Source: Bacillota bacterium (GTDB taxonomy: Bacteria > Bacillota > Clostridia > Tissierellales > Peptoniphilaceae). Taken from it: a stretch of 13,360 nucleotides of DNA. A program made the position numbers and the translations under genes. Position 1 is the stretch's first letter; each line of letters starts with the position of its first letter. The stretch is from assembly GCA_023394215.1 (NCBI GenBank), contig JAEXBH010000174.1, forward strand, positions 1-13,360, in the 5' to 3' direction. The notes beneath the pieces are model-generated. The model made no database searches, was not told the DNA's origin, and saw nothing but the letters and a program-made list of their open reading frames with translations. Positions 1-6,927 of this stretch are shown here, piece after piece.

Positions 1-2
1 CT

Positions 3-767
3 CCAAAGGTACCTCTAATAGAAAATCTTGGTATTTTGGACGGAAAACAGTATGGAAATGATTTGTATAAGGCCAAGGGAGCCTTGGGAACTTACTATAT
101 TTTCGGTACGGATACCCTTGGAAGAGATATATGGGTTAGGGTATGGCAAGGTGCCAGAATTTCCTTGTATATGGCATTTTTAGCCATACTTATAGATTTA
201 ATTATAGGTGTAACATATGGGCTTGTTTCCGGATACTACGGAGGCAGAGTAGATATGGTTATGCAAAGATTTATAGAAATATTAAACGGTATTCCGGATA
301 CGGTAATAGTAACCTTGCTTGTTTTAATTTTGAATCCGGGGATTATGTCCATAACCATGTCTCTTGTTATCAAGGGGTGGATAGGTATGAGCAGGGTGAC
401 AAGAGCACAGGTTTTGAAGATTAAAAATCAGGATTATATTTTGGCATCAAGAACCTTAGGTTCAAGTAATACAAAGATTATTTTTAAGGAAATATTGCCT
501 AATATAATGGGGCAACTTATAGTAATGAGTATGTTTTCAATACCTTCAGCTATATTTACAGAAGCTTTTCTTGCCTTTATAGGGCTTGGTTTACAGGCAC
601 CTCAAGCTTCTCTCGGCGTACTTATAAATGACGGATTTAAGTCTTTTATACTGTCGCCATATATGGTACTTATACCTACAGCGGTGCTTTCTATATTGAT
701 GTTTAGTTTTAACCTATTGGCAGACGGGCTTAGGGATGCTTTTGACCCTACTATGAAAGACAGGTGA
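3..767 (+). CDS. oppC: Oligopeptide ABC transporter permease OppC, 5'-truncated by window edge
   Basis: This is one of the two membrane-spanning subunits of a peptide importer of the Opp/Dpp/Ami family. The frame is open from base 3 without a stop, so the TTG at 36 is internal and the true start and first membrane helix lie upstream; 254 residues are visible. The family hallmark GTDTLGRDIW is followed by RVWQGARISL, then several hydrophobic helices. The EAA loop that contacts the ATPases is visible around ILASRTLGSSNTKIIFKEIL, and the C-terminal EAFLAFIGLGLQAP segment is typical of OppC/DppC. The stop at 765-767 lies 4 nt before oppD, whose ribosome-binding site AGGTGA overlaps this gene's end, so the two are translationally close. 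The binding protein OppA and partner OppB are not in view and presumably lie upstream. The family call is firm; the exact peptide specificity cannot be read. Confidence 0.95.
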   Translation, partial: PKVPLIENLGILDGKQYGNDLYKAKGALGTYYIFGTDTLGRDIWVRVWQGARISLYMAFLAILIDLIIGVTYGLVSGYYGGRVDMVMQRFIEILNGIPDTVIVTLLVLILNPGIMSITMSLVIKGWIGMSRVTRAQVLKIKNQDYILASRTLGSSNTKIIFKEILPNIMGQLIVMSMFSIPSAIFTEAFLAFIGLGLQAPQASLGVLINDGFKSFILSPYMVLIPTAVLSILMFSFNLLADGLRDAFDPTMKDR

Positions 768-771
768 TTAT

Positions 772-1863
772 ATGGAGAAAAAGATAAAAAGGAATTTAAG
801 TGACAGGGTTTTATCCATTAGGGATCTTCATATAGAGTTTGAAACCAATAATTCAGTTTTAAAAGCTATTAGGGGTATAGATTTTGACCTGTTTAAAAAT
901 GAAACTGTTGCTATAGTTGGAGAATCCGGTTCGGGAAAATCAGTAACAATGAAGGCTATAATGGGGATTATGGCTAAAAACGGCAAAATTACAAACGGCT
1001 CAATTAAGTTTTGGGATAGATGGTCAAATGATGAACTTTATGAAATTACAACTATGAACAATACTCAGATAAGAAATTATCTTTCAGGTAAGAAGATAGC
1101 TATGATCTTTCAGGATCCTATGACTTCGCTCGATCCTACAATGAAGATAGGCAAGCAAATCAGGGAGACTATACTTTATCATAATAAGAGTATTTCAAAG
1201 GCTGAGGCTAAAAATATGAGTATAAAGTATTTGGAAGATGTAGGGATAAACAGACCTGAAATGGTATATAATCAGTATCCTAATCAATTATCGGGCGGTA
1301 TGAGACAAAGGGTTGTTATAGCCATTGCTCTTTCATGTCAACCGCAGATTTTAATATGTGATGAGCCAACAACAGCTCTTGATGTAACTGTTCAAGATAA
1401 AATATTAAATCTTATTAAAGAAATACAGGAAAAGAATAAACTTTCAGTTATTTTTATCACTCATGACTTGGGGGTAGTTGCCAAGGTTGCGGACTATGTT
1501 GCAGTTATGTATGCCGGCAAGATAGTTGAAAAGGGTTCTGTAAATGAAATATTCTACGATCCACGCCATCCTTATACATGGGGCTTGCTATCATCAATGC
1601 CGGACTTGAACACCAAGGAAGGAAGTTTACATCCTATACCGGGCACACCGGTTGACCTGTTTAAGAAGATTGAAGGGGATGCATTTGCACCGAGAAATCC
1701 TTATGCTTTGAATATAGATTTCAAGCAATTTCCGCCTCAATACAATGTGGGCGGTAAGCACAGGGTATCTTCCTGGTTGCTTGATGAGAGGGCACCTCAT
1801 GTTGAAATGCCAGATGAACTTAAAGAAAGAATAGAAACTATGAAGAAGGAGGCAGGATTATAA
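772..1863 (+). CDS. oppD: Oligopeptide ABC transporter ATPase OppD (AmiE-like)
   Basis: One of the two ATP-hydrolysing subunits of the peptide importer, acting on the cytoplasmic face with OppF. All nucleotide-binding motifs are intact: Walker A GESGSGKS (residues 50-57), Q-loop Gln114 in FQDPMTSLDP, signature LSGGMRQR (173-180), Walker B ILICDEP (193-199) and switch His231 in THDLG. The Opp/Dpp-specific C-terminal extension begins near HPYTWGLLSSMPDL (266-279). In many DppD/OppD proteins this tail carries Cys residues for an iron-sulphur cluster. Here the equivalent stretch GDAFAPRNPYALNID (302-316) has none, and the protein ends with WLLDERAPHVE, the pattern I associate with streptococcal AmiE and lactococcal OppD. 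At 363 residues the length is normal. The stop TAA shares its last base with the ATG of oppF, so the two ATPases are likely made in a coupled way. Confidence 0.96.
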   Translation: MEKKIKRNLSDRVLSIRDLHIEFETNNSVLKAIRGIDFDLFKNETVAIVGESGSGKSVTMKAIMGIMAKNGKITNGSIKFWDRWSNDELYEITTMNNTQIRNYLSGKKIAMIFQDPMTSLDPTMKIGKQIRETILYHNKSISKAEAKNMSIKYLEDVGINRPEMVYNQYPNQLSGGMRQRVVIAIALSCQPQILICDEPTTALDVTVQDKILNLIKEIQEKNKLSVIFITHDLGVVAKVADYVAVMYAGKIVEKGSVNEIFYDPRHPYTWGLLSSMPDLNTKEGSLHPIPGTPVDLFKKIEGDAFAPRNPYALNIDFKQFPPQYNVGGKHRVSSWLLDERAPHVEMPDELKERIETMKKEAGL

Positions 1864-2801
1864 TGGAAGAGAGAAAACCTTTATTGGAAGTTAAAAACCT
1901 ATCTCAGTTTTTCAAAGTTGGAAGAAATAAATATGTTAAGGCTGTAAATGATGTAAGTTTTAACATTTATCCGGGTGAAACCTATGGACTTGTAGGGGAG
2001 TCCGGTTCAGGAAAGTCAACTACGGGTAGGGCAATTATAAGGTTAACCAAGCCGACATCCGGAAGTATAATATTTGATGGCAGGGATATATCGGGTAAAT
2101 TATCTAAAGAGGATAATGAGTTCTTAAGAATAAATATGCAGATGATATTTCAAGACCCTATGGCGAGTCTGAATCCAAGGCAAAGGGTACTTGATATTGT
2201 AGCATCGGGTTTAGATAATTTTAAACTTTATAAGGATGAAAAAGAGAGGGAGCAAAAAGTTTTGGATGCCCTTTTAGCGGTAGGCCTTTCTCCTGAACAC
2301 GCATCGAGATATCCTCATCAGTTTTCAGGCGGTCAAAGGCAGAGAATAGGTATTGCCAGAGCCTTGGTTGTTAATCCAAAACTTCTTATAGCTGATGAAG
2401 CAATATCAGCCCTTGATGTTTCAATTCAGGCGCAGGTAGTTACTTTACTTAAAGAAATTCAAGAAAGAACAAACATAGCTATATTGTTTATAGCCCACGA
2501 CCTTTCGATGGTTAAGTATATTTCAGACAGAATAGGGGTTATACATCTTGGACACTTGGTAGAAACCGGGGATGCGGATGAGATTTTTAACAATCCGATT
2601 CATCCTTACACAAGGAGTCTTTTGTCGGTAATACCTTCGCCAAACCCAATAGTTGAAAAGAACAAGATTTCTTTTCATTATGATTATGAAAGTTCGGGAT
2701 TGAATTACGAAGAATCAGATCTTATAAGTACAGCTTCCGGAACTCATCAGGTGAGGGCGACAGAAGATGAACTTATAAAATGGATAGAAGAAACTAATTA
2801 G
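1863..2801 (+). CDS. oppF: Oligopeptide ABC transporter ATPase OppF (AmiF-like)
   Basis: The second ATPase of the peptide importer, expected to pair with OppD beneath OppB/OppC. Motifs are complete: Walker A GESGSGKS (45-52), Q-loop Gln97 in FQDPMASLNP, signature SGGQRQR (155-161), Walker B LLIADEA (174-180) and switch His212 in AHDLS. The Opp-type C-terminal tail starts at HPYTRSLLSVIPSPNP (247-262) and ends with an acidic segment. In Walker B the residue after the catalytic Glu is Ala (DEA), as is common in OppF. The ATG at 1863 overlaps the oppD stop (TAATG) and is preceded by AAGGAGG at 1846-1852, a strong Shine-Dalgarno inside oppD. The gene is the last of the operon, since a clear terminator follows at 2853-2889. 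At 312 residues it has the usual family length. Confidence 0.96.
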   Translation: MEERKPLLEVKNLSQFFKVGRNKYVKAVNDVSFNIYPGETYGLVGESGSGKSTTGRAIIRLTKPTSGSIIFDGRDISGKLSKEDNEFLRINMQMIFQDPMASLNPRQRVLDIVASGLDNFKLYKDEKEREQKVLDALLAVGLSPEHASRYPHQFSGGQRQRIGIARALVVNPKLLIADEAISALDVSIQAQVVTLLKEIQERTNIAILFIAHDLSMVKYISDRIGVIHLGHLVETGDADEIFNNPIHPYTRSLLSVIPSPNPIVEKNKISFHYDYESSGLNYEESDLISTASGTHQVRATEDELIKWIEETN

Positions 2802-2819
2802 GTTGCCAGCTTTCAGAAT

Positions 2820-2835
2820 GCCGAATTACTTCGGC
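2820..2835 (+). other. Short hairpin in oppF 3' untranslated region
   Basis: GCCGAA (2820-2825) and TTCGGC (2830-2835) form a perfect 6-bp stem with loop TTAC just after oppF. It is followed by only a weak, interrupted T stretch, so it may be a 3' stabilising stem or a minor terminator ahead of the main one. Confidence 0.4.
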
Positions 2836-2852
2836 TATATATCTTCTTTTTA

Positions 2853-2889
2853 GATAGGGTGCACTTTGTTGCACTCTATCATTTTTTTT
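2853..2889 (+). terminator. Rho-independent terminator of the opp operon
   Basis: Arms GATAGGGTGCA (2853-2863) and TGCACTCTATC (2870-2880) pair over 11 bp with one G-U wobble, around the loop CTTTGT. Eight T follow at 2882-2889. It separates the opp operon from the next transporter. Confidence 0.93.
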
Positions 2890-2914
2890 GTTAAAGATAG
2901 ACGATAGTTAGTTC

Positions 2915-2943
2915 TTGCTTATTCTTGTTAAATTTTCTATAAT
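2915..2943 (+). promoter_or_regulatory. Sigma-A type promoter for the ABC-2-like transporter pair
   Basis: -35 TTGCTT (2915-2920) and a perfect -10 TATAAT (2938-2943) are separated by 17 bp. Transcription would start near 2950, just ahead of the Shine-Dalgarno AAGGAGG (2956-2962) of the gene starting at 2967, giving a very short leader. Confidence 0.75.
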
Positions 2944-2966
2944 ATAAGTATTAACAAGGAGGGTTT

Positions 2967-3665
2967 ATGAAACTTATTATAGATAATTTAGAGAAGAAGT
3001 TTAATGACAAGCATGTTATAAAAGGTGCATCTTATATTTTTGAGGAAAATAAGATTTATGGCTTGTTGGGAAGAAACGGGGCAGGGAAAACCACTCTTTT
3101 TAATATTTTGTATAAGGAATTGAAAAATGACGGCGGAGAAGTTTATATAGATGATGAAGGAGAGAAAAGGGATATTGATGTAGTTGATGTAGGTATGGTC
3201 TTTTCTGAAAACTTTTTACCGGATTTTTTAACGGGCTATGAGTTTATAAAATTTATTATCGATCTTAATAAGGATAAGGAAAATTTACCTATAAATGAAT
3301 ATTTTTCCATGATGGATATAGATGAGTTTGATAGACATAAGCTTATTAAGACTTATTCTCACGGTATGAAATCCAAGCTTTCCCTCTTGGTAATATATAT
3401 TAAAAATCCTAAAATTCTTCTTTTAGATGAGCCTTTGACTTCTGTGGATGTAGTAAGCGGGGCTGAGATTAAGAAGATGTTTAAGCTTATGAAAAACAAT
3501 CATATACTTGTAATTTCAACGCATATGTTGGAACTCGCAAAAGAGATCTGTGATGAAATTGTCTTGCTTAATGACGGAAAGCTTTATTCACTTGAAAATC
3601 TTATGAGGGATGAAGATTTTGAGGAAAAGATAGTAGAGGCCTTGAAGGAGAAAAAAGATGCTTGA
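2967..3665 (+). CDS. ABC-2-like exporter ATP-binding protein, Q-loop variant
   Basis: A cytoplasmic ATPase that should energise the membrane protein encoded next. Walker A GRNGAGKT (35-42), a signature of the form YSHGMKSKLSL (130-140), Walker B LLLDEP (151-156) and switch His186 in STHMLE are all visible; the motif style is that of ABC-2 exporters (drug, lantibiotic or polysaccharide export), not importers. One oddity is the Q-loop: aligning GMVFSENFLPDFLT to the common G-x-V-F-Q-x-x-x-L-x-P pattern puts Ser80 where Gln (sometimes Glu) normally sits. The ATG is chosen because AAGGAGG lies 4 nt upstream, right after a good promoter. The 232-residue length is typical. The end overlaps the permease start by 8 nt, so the two form a coupled pair. 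The substrate is unknown. Confidence 0.9.
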   Translation: MKLIIDNLEKKFNDKHVIKGASYIFEENKIYGLLGRNGAGKTTLFNILYKELKNDGGEVYIDDEGEKRDIDVVDVGMVFSENFLPDFLTGYEFIKFIIDLNKDKENLPINEYFSMMDIDEFDRHKLIKTYSHGMKSKLSLLVIYIKNPKILLLDEPLTSVDVVSGAEIKKMFKLMKNNHILVISTHMLELAKEICDEIVLLNDGKLYSLENLMRDEDFEEKIVEALKEKKDA

Positions 3666-5265
3666 TGCTTATTCAGTTATTTTAAGGGAAAAATTTTTCA
3701 CTTTTTATAATACCCTTATATATTTTTTGCAAAAATTGCCCTTGTTTGGAAAATCAATACCAAACAGTTTATACAGGATAAATAAATTTGAAAAAATTAT
3801 AGGACCTTTGAGTTTTGTTTATGCAATATTAAGTTCAATAATAGGGAAGTTCGCTTTTTTTGCATTTATAACTTTTGTTATAAGTCCTCAGTTAAGTGTG
3901 TTTCCTCAAAGCCCGTCACCGGAACTTAGAAATGTAATTATTTTGATTGCCTTAACTGTGTTCGGCATAATAATGCATATTTCAAAGTTTTTTGACAATA
4001 CTGTTGATACTTATACTTATATAAAGCTTATGGGTATAAGACCCAGGGATTTTTATCTGCCTAAGCTTTTAGTGGATAATATACTTTATGTTTTTATGTC
4101 GAGTATTGTATATTATTTATTTTTTAATTGGAATGATCTTGCTTTGTTGAAAATTTTCTCCTTTTTTATGATATCTGCGGCTGTAAGGTTAATATTTTCA
4201 TCATTCCCGGTTTTCTTTTATGAAAAGATAAAAGGTATTCACAAAAAGCTTCAATTATTTATTATAGTTATTATAAGTTTAGCATCGACGGGGCTTATTA
4301 TAATTGCAGGGGGATTTGGTTGGTATGTGAATTTAAACTTTTTGTTCAATCCTATTTTGGGACTTGCTGCCTTACTTATATATTGTCTGCTTTTTTACTT
4401 TTTGATTAGGGTGAAAAATATAGATTATATATCATACAGTTTCCTTAATTTATCGGAATTAAAGAGTATTGTTGATACCAATTTAGCACTTCAGCAAGTT
4501 GAGATGAAGGATAAGGATCTGGATTTAAATGTTTTAAATAAGGATTATTCAAAATATGAAGGAATAGAATATATAAATAAGATATTTTTTGATAGGACCG
4601 GTAAGTCATTTAAGAAAAAAATATATAAAAAGCTGGCGATAACCGGGGTTATATATATAGGAATCTTGATTTTTTTCTATATCATAAGACTTACTGATAT
4701 GCCTGCGGATATCAGAGTTCAAAATGTTATGCCGGTAATAGGATTTTTCAGCGGCTATTTACTTTATTTTGGGGACAATTTTATAAGATATTGTTTTTAT
4801 AATATGGACTTAAAACTTATGAAATATGATTTTTATAGGGAAAATAAAAATCTCAAGGCATCTATAAAAATAAGAATTAAGATTTTGGTGAAATATAATT
4901 TACCTCAACTTATAAGTACGGTAATCTTCTTATCCGTAATTATGTATATGCTGAGGATGCCCTATGTAAATGTGCTTTATACCCTTTTTGCAACAGTTTT
5001 AGGGATGCTTTTTTTCTCCCTGCACTATTTGTTTGCGTATTATTTATTACAGCCCTTTACGGAAAATATGAATATAAAGAATCCGCTTTATACATTAATT
5101 CCGATTTTTATGTATTTTTTCGTAGGCAGGATTTTACTTGCTTTGATTGAAAAGGGAAACGGTATAGTGCCGGTAATAGGGGTTTTATTGTTCGCTCTTA
5201 TATATGTATTCTTAAGTTTATTTTTAATAGACAGATTTGCCCATAAAACTTTTAAATTAAGATAG
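3658..5265 (+). CDS. Large ABC-2-like transporter permease, 11-12 TM, substrate unknown
   Basis: A very hydrophobic 535-residue membrane protein and the partner of the preceding ATPase. I see about 11-12 membrane segments, near residues 50-77, 92-108, 139-157, 164-185, 199-220, 228-251, 326-344, 356-372, 413-432, 436-464, 477-497 and 504-525. A charged central stretch (252-325, ending in a Lys-rich segment before the next helix) is probably a cytoplasmic loop between two six-helix halves. This is twice the size of ordinary ABC-2 permeases of about 250 residues, so it may be a fused pair of half-permeases. The N-terminal piece LREKFFTFYNTLIYF may be an amphipathic start. The ATG at 3658 overlaps the ATPase gene by 8 nt and has AAGGAG at 3645-3650. 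I recognise no specific family with certainty. No terminator lies between it and the metK promoter, which begins 3 nt after the stop. Confidence 0.85.
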   Translation: MLDAYSVILREKFFTFYNTLIYFLQKLPLFGKSIPNSLYRINKFEKIIGPLSFVYAILSSIIGKFAFFAFITFVISPQLSVFPQSPSPELRNVIILIALTVFGIIMHISKFFDNTVDTYTYIKLMGIRPRDFYLPKLLVDNILYVFMSSIVYYLFFNWNDLALLKIFSFFMISAAVRLIFSSFPVFFYEKIKGIHKKLQLFIIVIISLASTGLIIIAGGFGWYVNLNFLFNPILGLAALLIYCLLFYFLIRVKNIDYISYSFLNLSELKSIVDTNLALQQVEMKDKDLDLNVLNKDYSKYEGIEYINKIFFDRTGKSFKKKIYKKLAITGVIYIGILIFFYIIRLTDMPADIRVQNVMPVIGFFSGYLLYFGDNFIRYCFYNMDLKLMKYDFYRENKNLKASIKIRIKILVKYNLPQLISTVIFLSVIMYMLRMPYVNVLYTLFATVLGMLFFSLHYLFAYYLLQPFTENMNIKNPLYTLIPIFMYFFVGRILLALIEKGNGIVPVIGVLLFALIYVFLSLFLIDRFAHKTFKLR

Positions 5266-5268
5266 GGC

Positions 5269-5297
5269 TTTACAGAAATTCCTTGTTGGTATATAAT
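5269..5297 (+). promoter_or_regulatory. Near-consensus sigma-A promoter for the metK riboswitch transcript
   Basis: -35 TTTACA (5269-5274) and -10 TATAAT (5292-5297) with an ideal 17-bp spacer. Expected start near 5304, about 14 nt before the SAM-I aptamer. The promoter begins only 3 nt after the preceding stop codon, so readthrough from the transporter pair would also pass through the riboswitch. Confidence 0.9.
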
Positions 5298-5317
5298 ACA
5301 GCTACAATGTAATAGAA

Positions 5318-5408
5318 GTTATCAAGAGTGACGGAGGGACAGGCCCTATGAAGTCCGGCAACCTATTAGATTAGGTGCCAATTCCTGCAGGTATACCTGA
5401 AAGATAAT
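5318..5408 (+). ncRNA. SAM-I (S box) riboswitch aptamer upstream of metK
   Basis: The S box core is unmistakable: TTATCAAGAG opening P1, GGAGGGACAGGCCCTATGAAG, the kink-turn partner CCGGCAACC, P3 as CCTA/TAGG around TTAGAT (5362-5375), GGTGCCAATTCCTGCAG, and closing GAAAGATAA. P1 pairs TTATC (5319-5323) with GATAA (5403-5407). P4 is CAGG/CCTG around TATA (5388-5399). The aptamer binds S-adenosylmethionine. With a terminator 8 nt downstream it acts as a transcriptional OFF switch, giving feedback control of SAM synthetase. Confidence 0.97.
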
Positions 5409-5415
5409 GTATTTA

Positions 5416-5445
5416 TCCTTGCCTGTGGCAAGGAATTTTTGTTTT
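5416..5445 (+). terminator. metK: Riboswitch expression platform: terminator with competing antiterminator
   Basis: TCCTTGCC (5416-5423) and GGCAAGGA (5427-5434) make a perfect 8-bp stem with loop TGT, followed by ATTTTTGTTTT. The alternative fold is visible: AAGATAA (5401-5407), which contains the 3' strand of aptamer P1, can pair with TTATCCTT (5413-5420) with one bulged C. That would break both P1 and the terminator's left arm. Without SAM the antiterminator should win; with SAM, P1 holds GATAA and the terminator forms. Confidence 0.93.
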
Positions 5446-5483
5446 AAAAGATCAATTTATATATAAAAGGAGAAAAGATTATT

Positions 5484-6659
5484 ATGAGAAGACTATTAAC
5501 CTCAGAATCAGTTACGGAAGGGCATCCAGACAAGGTGTGCGATCAAATATCTGACGCTATTTTGGACGCTTTAATAGAAAAGGATCCTAATGCAAGGGTA
5601 GCATGCGAGACTACAGCTTCTACAGGCATGGTATATATAATGGGAGAAATCTCAACAAATACCTATGTTGATATAGCGGAAATAGCAAGAAATACTGTTA
5701 AGGAAATAGGATATACTTCATCAAAATACGGTTTTGATGCAAATACCTGTGCAGTGCTTACAGCTATTAACGAGCAATCTGCAGATATAGCCTTAGGAGT
5801 TGATAAGGCTAAGGAAGCTAAGGAAAATTCTTCAGACCCTTATGATGCCATAGGAGCGGGAGATCAGGGAATGGTATTCGGCTATGCAACTGATGAAACG
5901 GAAGAATTTATGCCTTTACCCCTTGTTTTGGCTCACAAGCTTTCAAAAAGACTTGCCCAAGTAAGAAAGGATGGGACTTTAAAGTACCTAAGACCTGACG
6001 GTAAAAGCCAAGTTACTGTAGAATATGAGGACGACAAGCCTGTAAGGATAGATACGGTTCTTATTTCAAGTCAACATGATGAGGATGTTTCAAATGATAA
6101 AATTAGAGAAGATATAATCGAGAAAGTTATAAAGCCTGTTTTGGGAAGCTCCTTGGTTGACCAAAATATAAGATACTTGGTGAATCCTACCGGCAGATTT
6201 GTTATAGGGGGACCTTTAGGAGATACGGGACTTACCGGTAGAAAGATTATAGTGGATACCTATGGCGGATTTTCAAAACATGGCGGTGGAGCTTATTCAG
6301 GTAAGGACCCTTCAAAAGTAGACCGTTCAGCATCCTATATGGCAAGATATATTGCCAAGAATATAGTTGCTGCTGGCCTTGCAAAAAGAGCTGAAATAGG
6401 AGTAGCTTATGCTATAGGGGTTGCAAGACCTGTATCCATATATGTAGATACCTTCGGAACGGGCAAGCTTTCAGATGACAAAATCACCGAGATAGTCAAG
6501 GGGCATTTTGATTTAAGGCCTAAGGCTATAATAGATAAGCTTGATTTGCTTAGACCTATTTATAAGCAAACAGCGGCTTACGGTCATTATGGAAGAAACG
6601 ATTTGGATTTGCCTTGGGAAAAGACTGATAAAGTAGAAGCCTTGAGGTCATATTTGTAA
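5484..6659 (+). CDS. metK: S-adenosylmethionine synthetase
   Basis: Makes S-adenosylmethionine from methionine and ATP in the cytoplasm, supplying the cell's methyl donor; active as a tetramer in the family. The 391 residues match the usual length. The N-terminal [16 protein letters not shown] (13-28) carries ATP and metal ligands. Family signature 1 [12 protein letters not shown] is at 124-135, and signature 2 reads GGGAYSGKD (267-275) with Tyr where Phe is common. [23 protein letters not shown] in two parts (278-300) and [13 protein letters not shown] (306-318) are also typical. The start is supported by AAGGAG at 5467-5472, 11 nt upstream. The gene is controlled by its own promoter and SAM-I riboswitch, so high SAM should stop its transcription, and it appears to be monocistronic, ending at two tandem hairpins. 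Peptide import by the upstream opp genes could supply methionine, though that link is inference. Confidence 0.98.
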   Translation: MRRLLTSESVTEGHPDKVCDQISDAILDALIEKDPNARVACETTASTGMVYIMGEISTNTYVDIAEIARNTVKEIGYTSSKYGFDANTCAVLTAINEQSADIALGVDKAKEAKENSSDPYDAIGAGDQGMVFGYATDETEEFMPLPLVLAHKLSKRLAQVRKDGTLKYLRPDGKSQVTVEYEDDKPVRIDTVLISSQHDEDVSNDKIREDIIEKVIKPVLGSSLVDQNIRYLVNPTGRFVIGGPLGDTGLTGRKIIVDTYGGFSKHGGGAYSGKDPSKVDRSASYMARYIAKNIVAAGLAKRAEIGVAYAIGVARPVSIYVDTFGTGKLSDDKITEIVKGHFDLRPKAIIDKLDLLRPIYKQTAAYGHYGRNDLDLPWEKTDKVEALRSYL

Positions 6660-6674
6660 AATAATAAGTTTTTT

Positions 6675-6735
6675 GGTTCTAAAATATCTGTTGGGGGTGC
6701 TGATCTCTAACAGATATTTTAGAACCGGTTTTTTT
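6675..6735 (+). terminator. Long-stem terminator-like hairpin after metK (24-bp stem)
   Basis: The left arm 6675-6698 and right arm 6703-6726 pair without interruption over 24 bp around the four-base loop GCTG. The outer 18 bp are perfect Watson-Crick; the inner six include three G-U wobbles, so the full stem exists only in RNA read from the + strand. Seven T follow at 6729-6735, as in a terminator, but the stem is two to three times longer than usual. It lies 15 nt after the metK stop. Confidence 0.85.
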
Positions 6736-6736
6736 G

Positions 6737-6770
6737 AAAACGGCTTACTTAAAATGAGTAGCCGTTTTTT
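6737..6770 (+). terminator. Second tandem terminator after metK, possibly bidirectional
   Basis: AAAACGGCT (6737-6745) pairs with AGCCGTTTT (6760-6768) and, past one bulged T, ACT (6747-6749) with AGT (6757-6759), loop TAAAATG, ending in a T run to 6770. The A-run/T-run symmetry would let it work on either strand. It starts 1 nt after the T run of the first hairpin. Confidence 0.8.
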
Positions 6771-6794
6771 CTTGATTAATTATAGTTTTCAAAA

Positions 6795-6823
6795 TTGACA
6801 AACGATTGCATTTGTGATATTTT
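6795..6823 (+). promoter_or_regulatory. Sigma-A type promoter for the small membrane protein segment
   Basis: Consensus -35 TTGACA (6795-6800), 17-bp spacer, -10 TATTTT (6818-6823, four of six). The start would fall near 6830, giving about a 100-nt leader before the presumed ATT start at 6928. The spacer contains ACAAA and TTTGT as an inverted pair (6798-6802, 6811-6815), which might be a weak operator. Confidence 0.65.
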
Positions 6824-6841
6824 CAGTGCAAGAGGTTGATT

Positions 6842-6925
6842 GTGAAAATAAATATAAAGGAATCTGTTTTATATAATGAAATGTATTTATATCTTGAATT
6901 TATAATAACCGATAAGGGGGGATAA
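6842..6925 (+). CDS. Possible 27-residue leader peptide ORF ending over the next gene's RBS
   Basis: A GTG at 6842, with AGAGG at 6830-6834 seven nt upstream, opens a 27-codon frame ending in TAA at 6923-6925. The predicted peptide begins VKINIKESVLYNEMYLYLE and ends FIITDKGG. The stop lies 2 nt before the presumed ATT start of the next gene, and the Gly codons at the end are the G-run of that gene's Shine-Dalgarno site. Ribosomes finishing here would sit on the downstream start, so coupling is possible. The peptide has no recognisable motif and may be chance. Confidence 0.3.
   Translation: MKINIKESVLYNEMYLYLEFIITDKGG
6914..6921 (+). promoter_or_regulatory. Shine-Dalgarno site that places the downstream start at ATT 6928
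   Basis: AAGGGGGG (6914-6921) is a strong ribosome-binding site ending 6 nt before ATT at 6928. No ATG, GTG or TTG in any useful position lies within reach, so the site makes sense only if the ATT (or the adjacent ATT/ATA codons) is used. A similar site, AAGGGGG at 7548-7554, serves the next gene with a normal ATG. Confidence 0.65.
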
Positions 6926-6927
6926 TT

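Noticed and set aside
36..38. TTG at 36 as the start of oppC
   Set aside because: The frame is open to the window edge with OppC-like residues upstream, and the protein would lack its first membrane helix.
143..424. 93-codon + strand frame within oppC
   Set aside because: Out-of-frame shadow of a clear oppC coding sequence, with a Tyr/Arg/Cys-rich composition unlike the neighbours.
5388..5399. 12-bp palindrome CAGGTATACCTG that looks like a repressor operator
   Set aside because: It is the P4 stem-loop of the SAM-I aptamer, at exactly the expected place.
6798..6815. Operator-like inverted repeat ACAAA...TTTGT with a cre-like CG centre in the promoter spacer
   Set aside because: Only five bases per arm pair, and the left half misses the TG of a catabolite-response element; too weak to call a regulator site.
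6872..6877. Perfect TATAAT as an alternative -10 before the small membrane protein
   Set aside because: No usable -35 at 16-18 bp and no extended TG; the 6795-6823 promoter is better, although a second weak start cannot be excluded.
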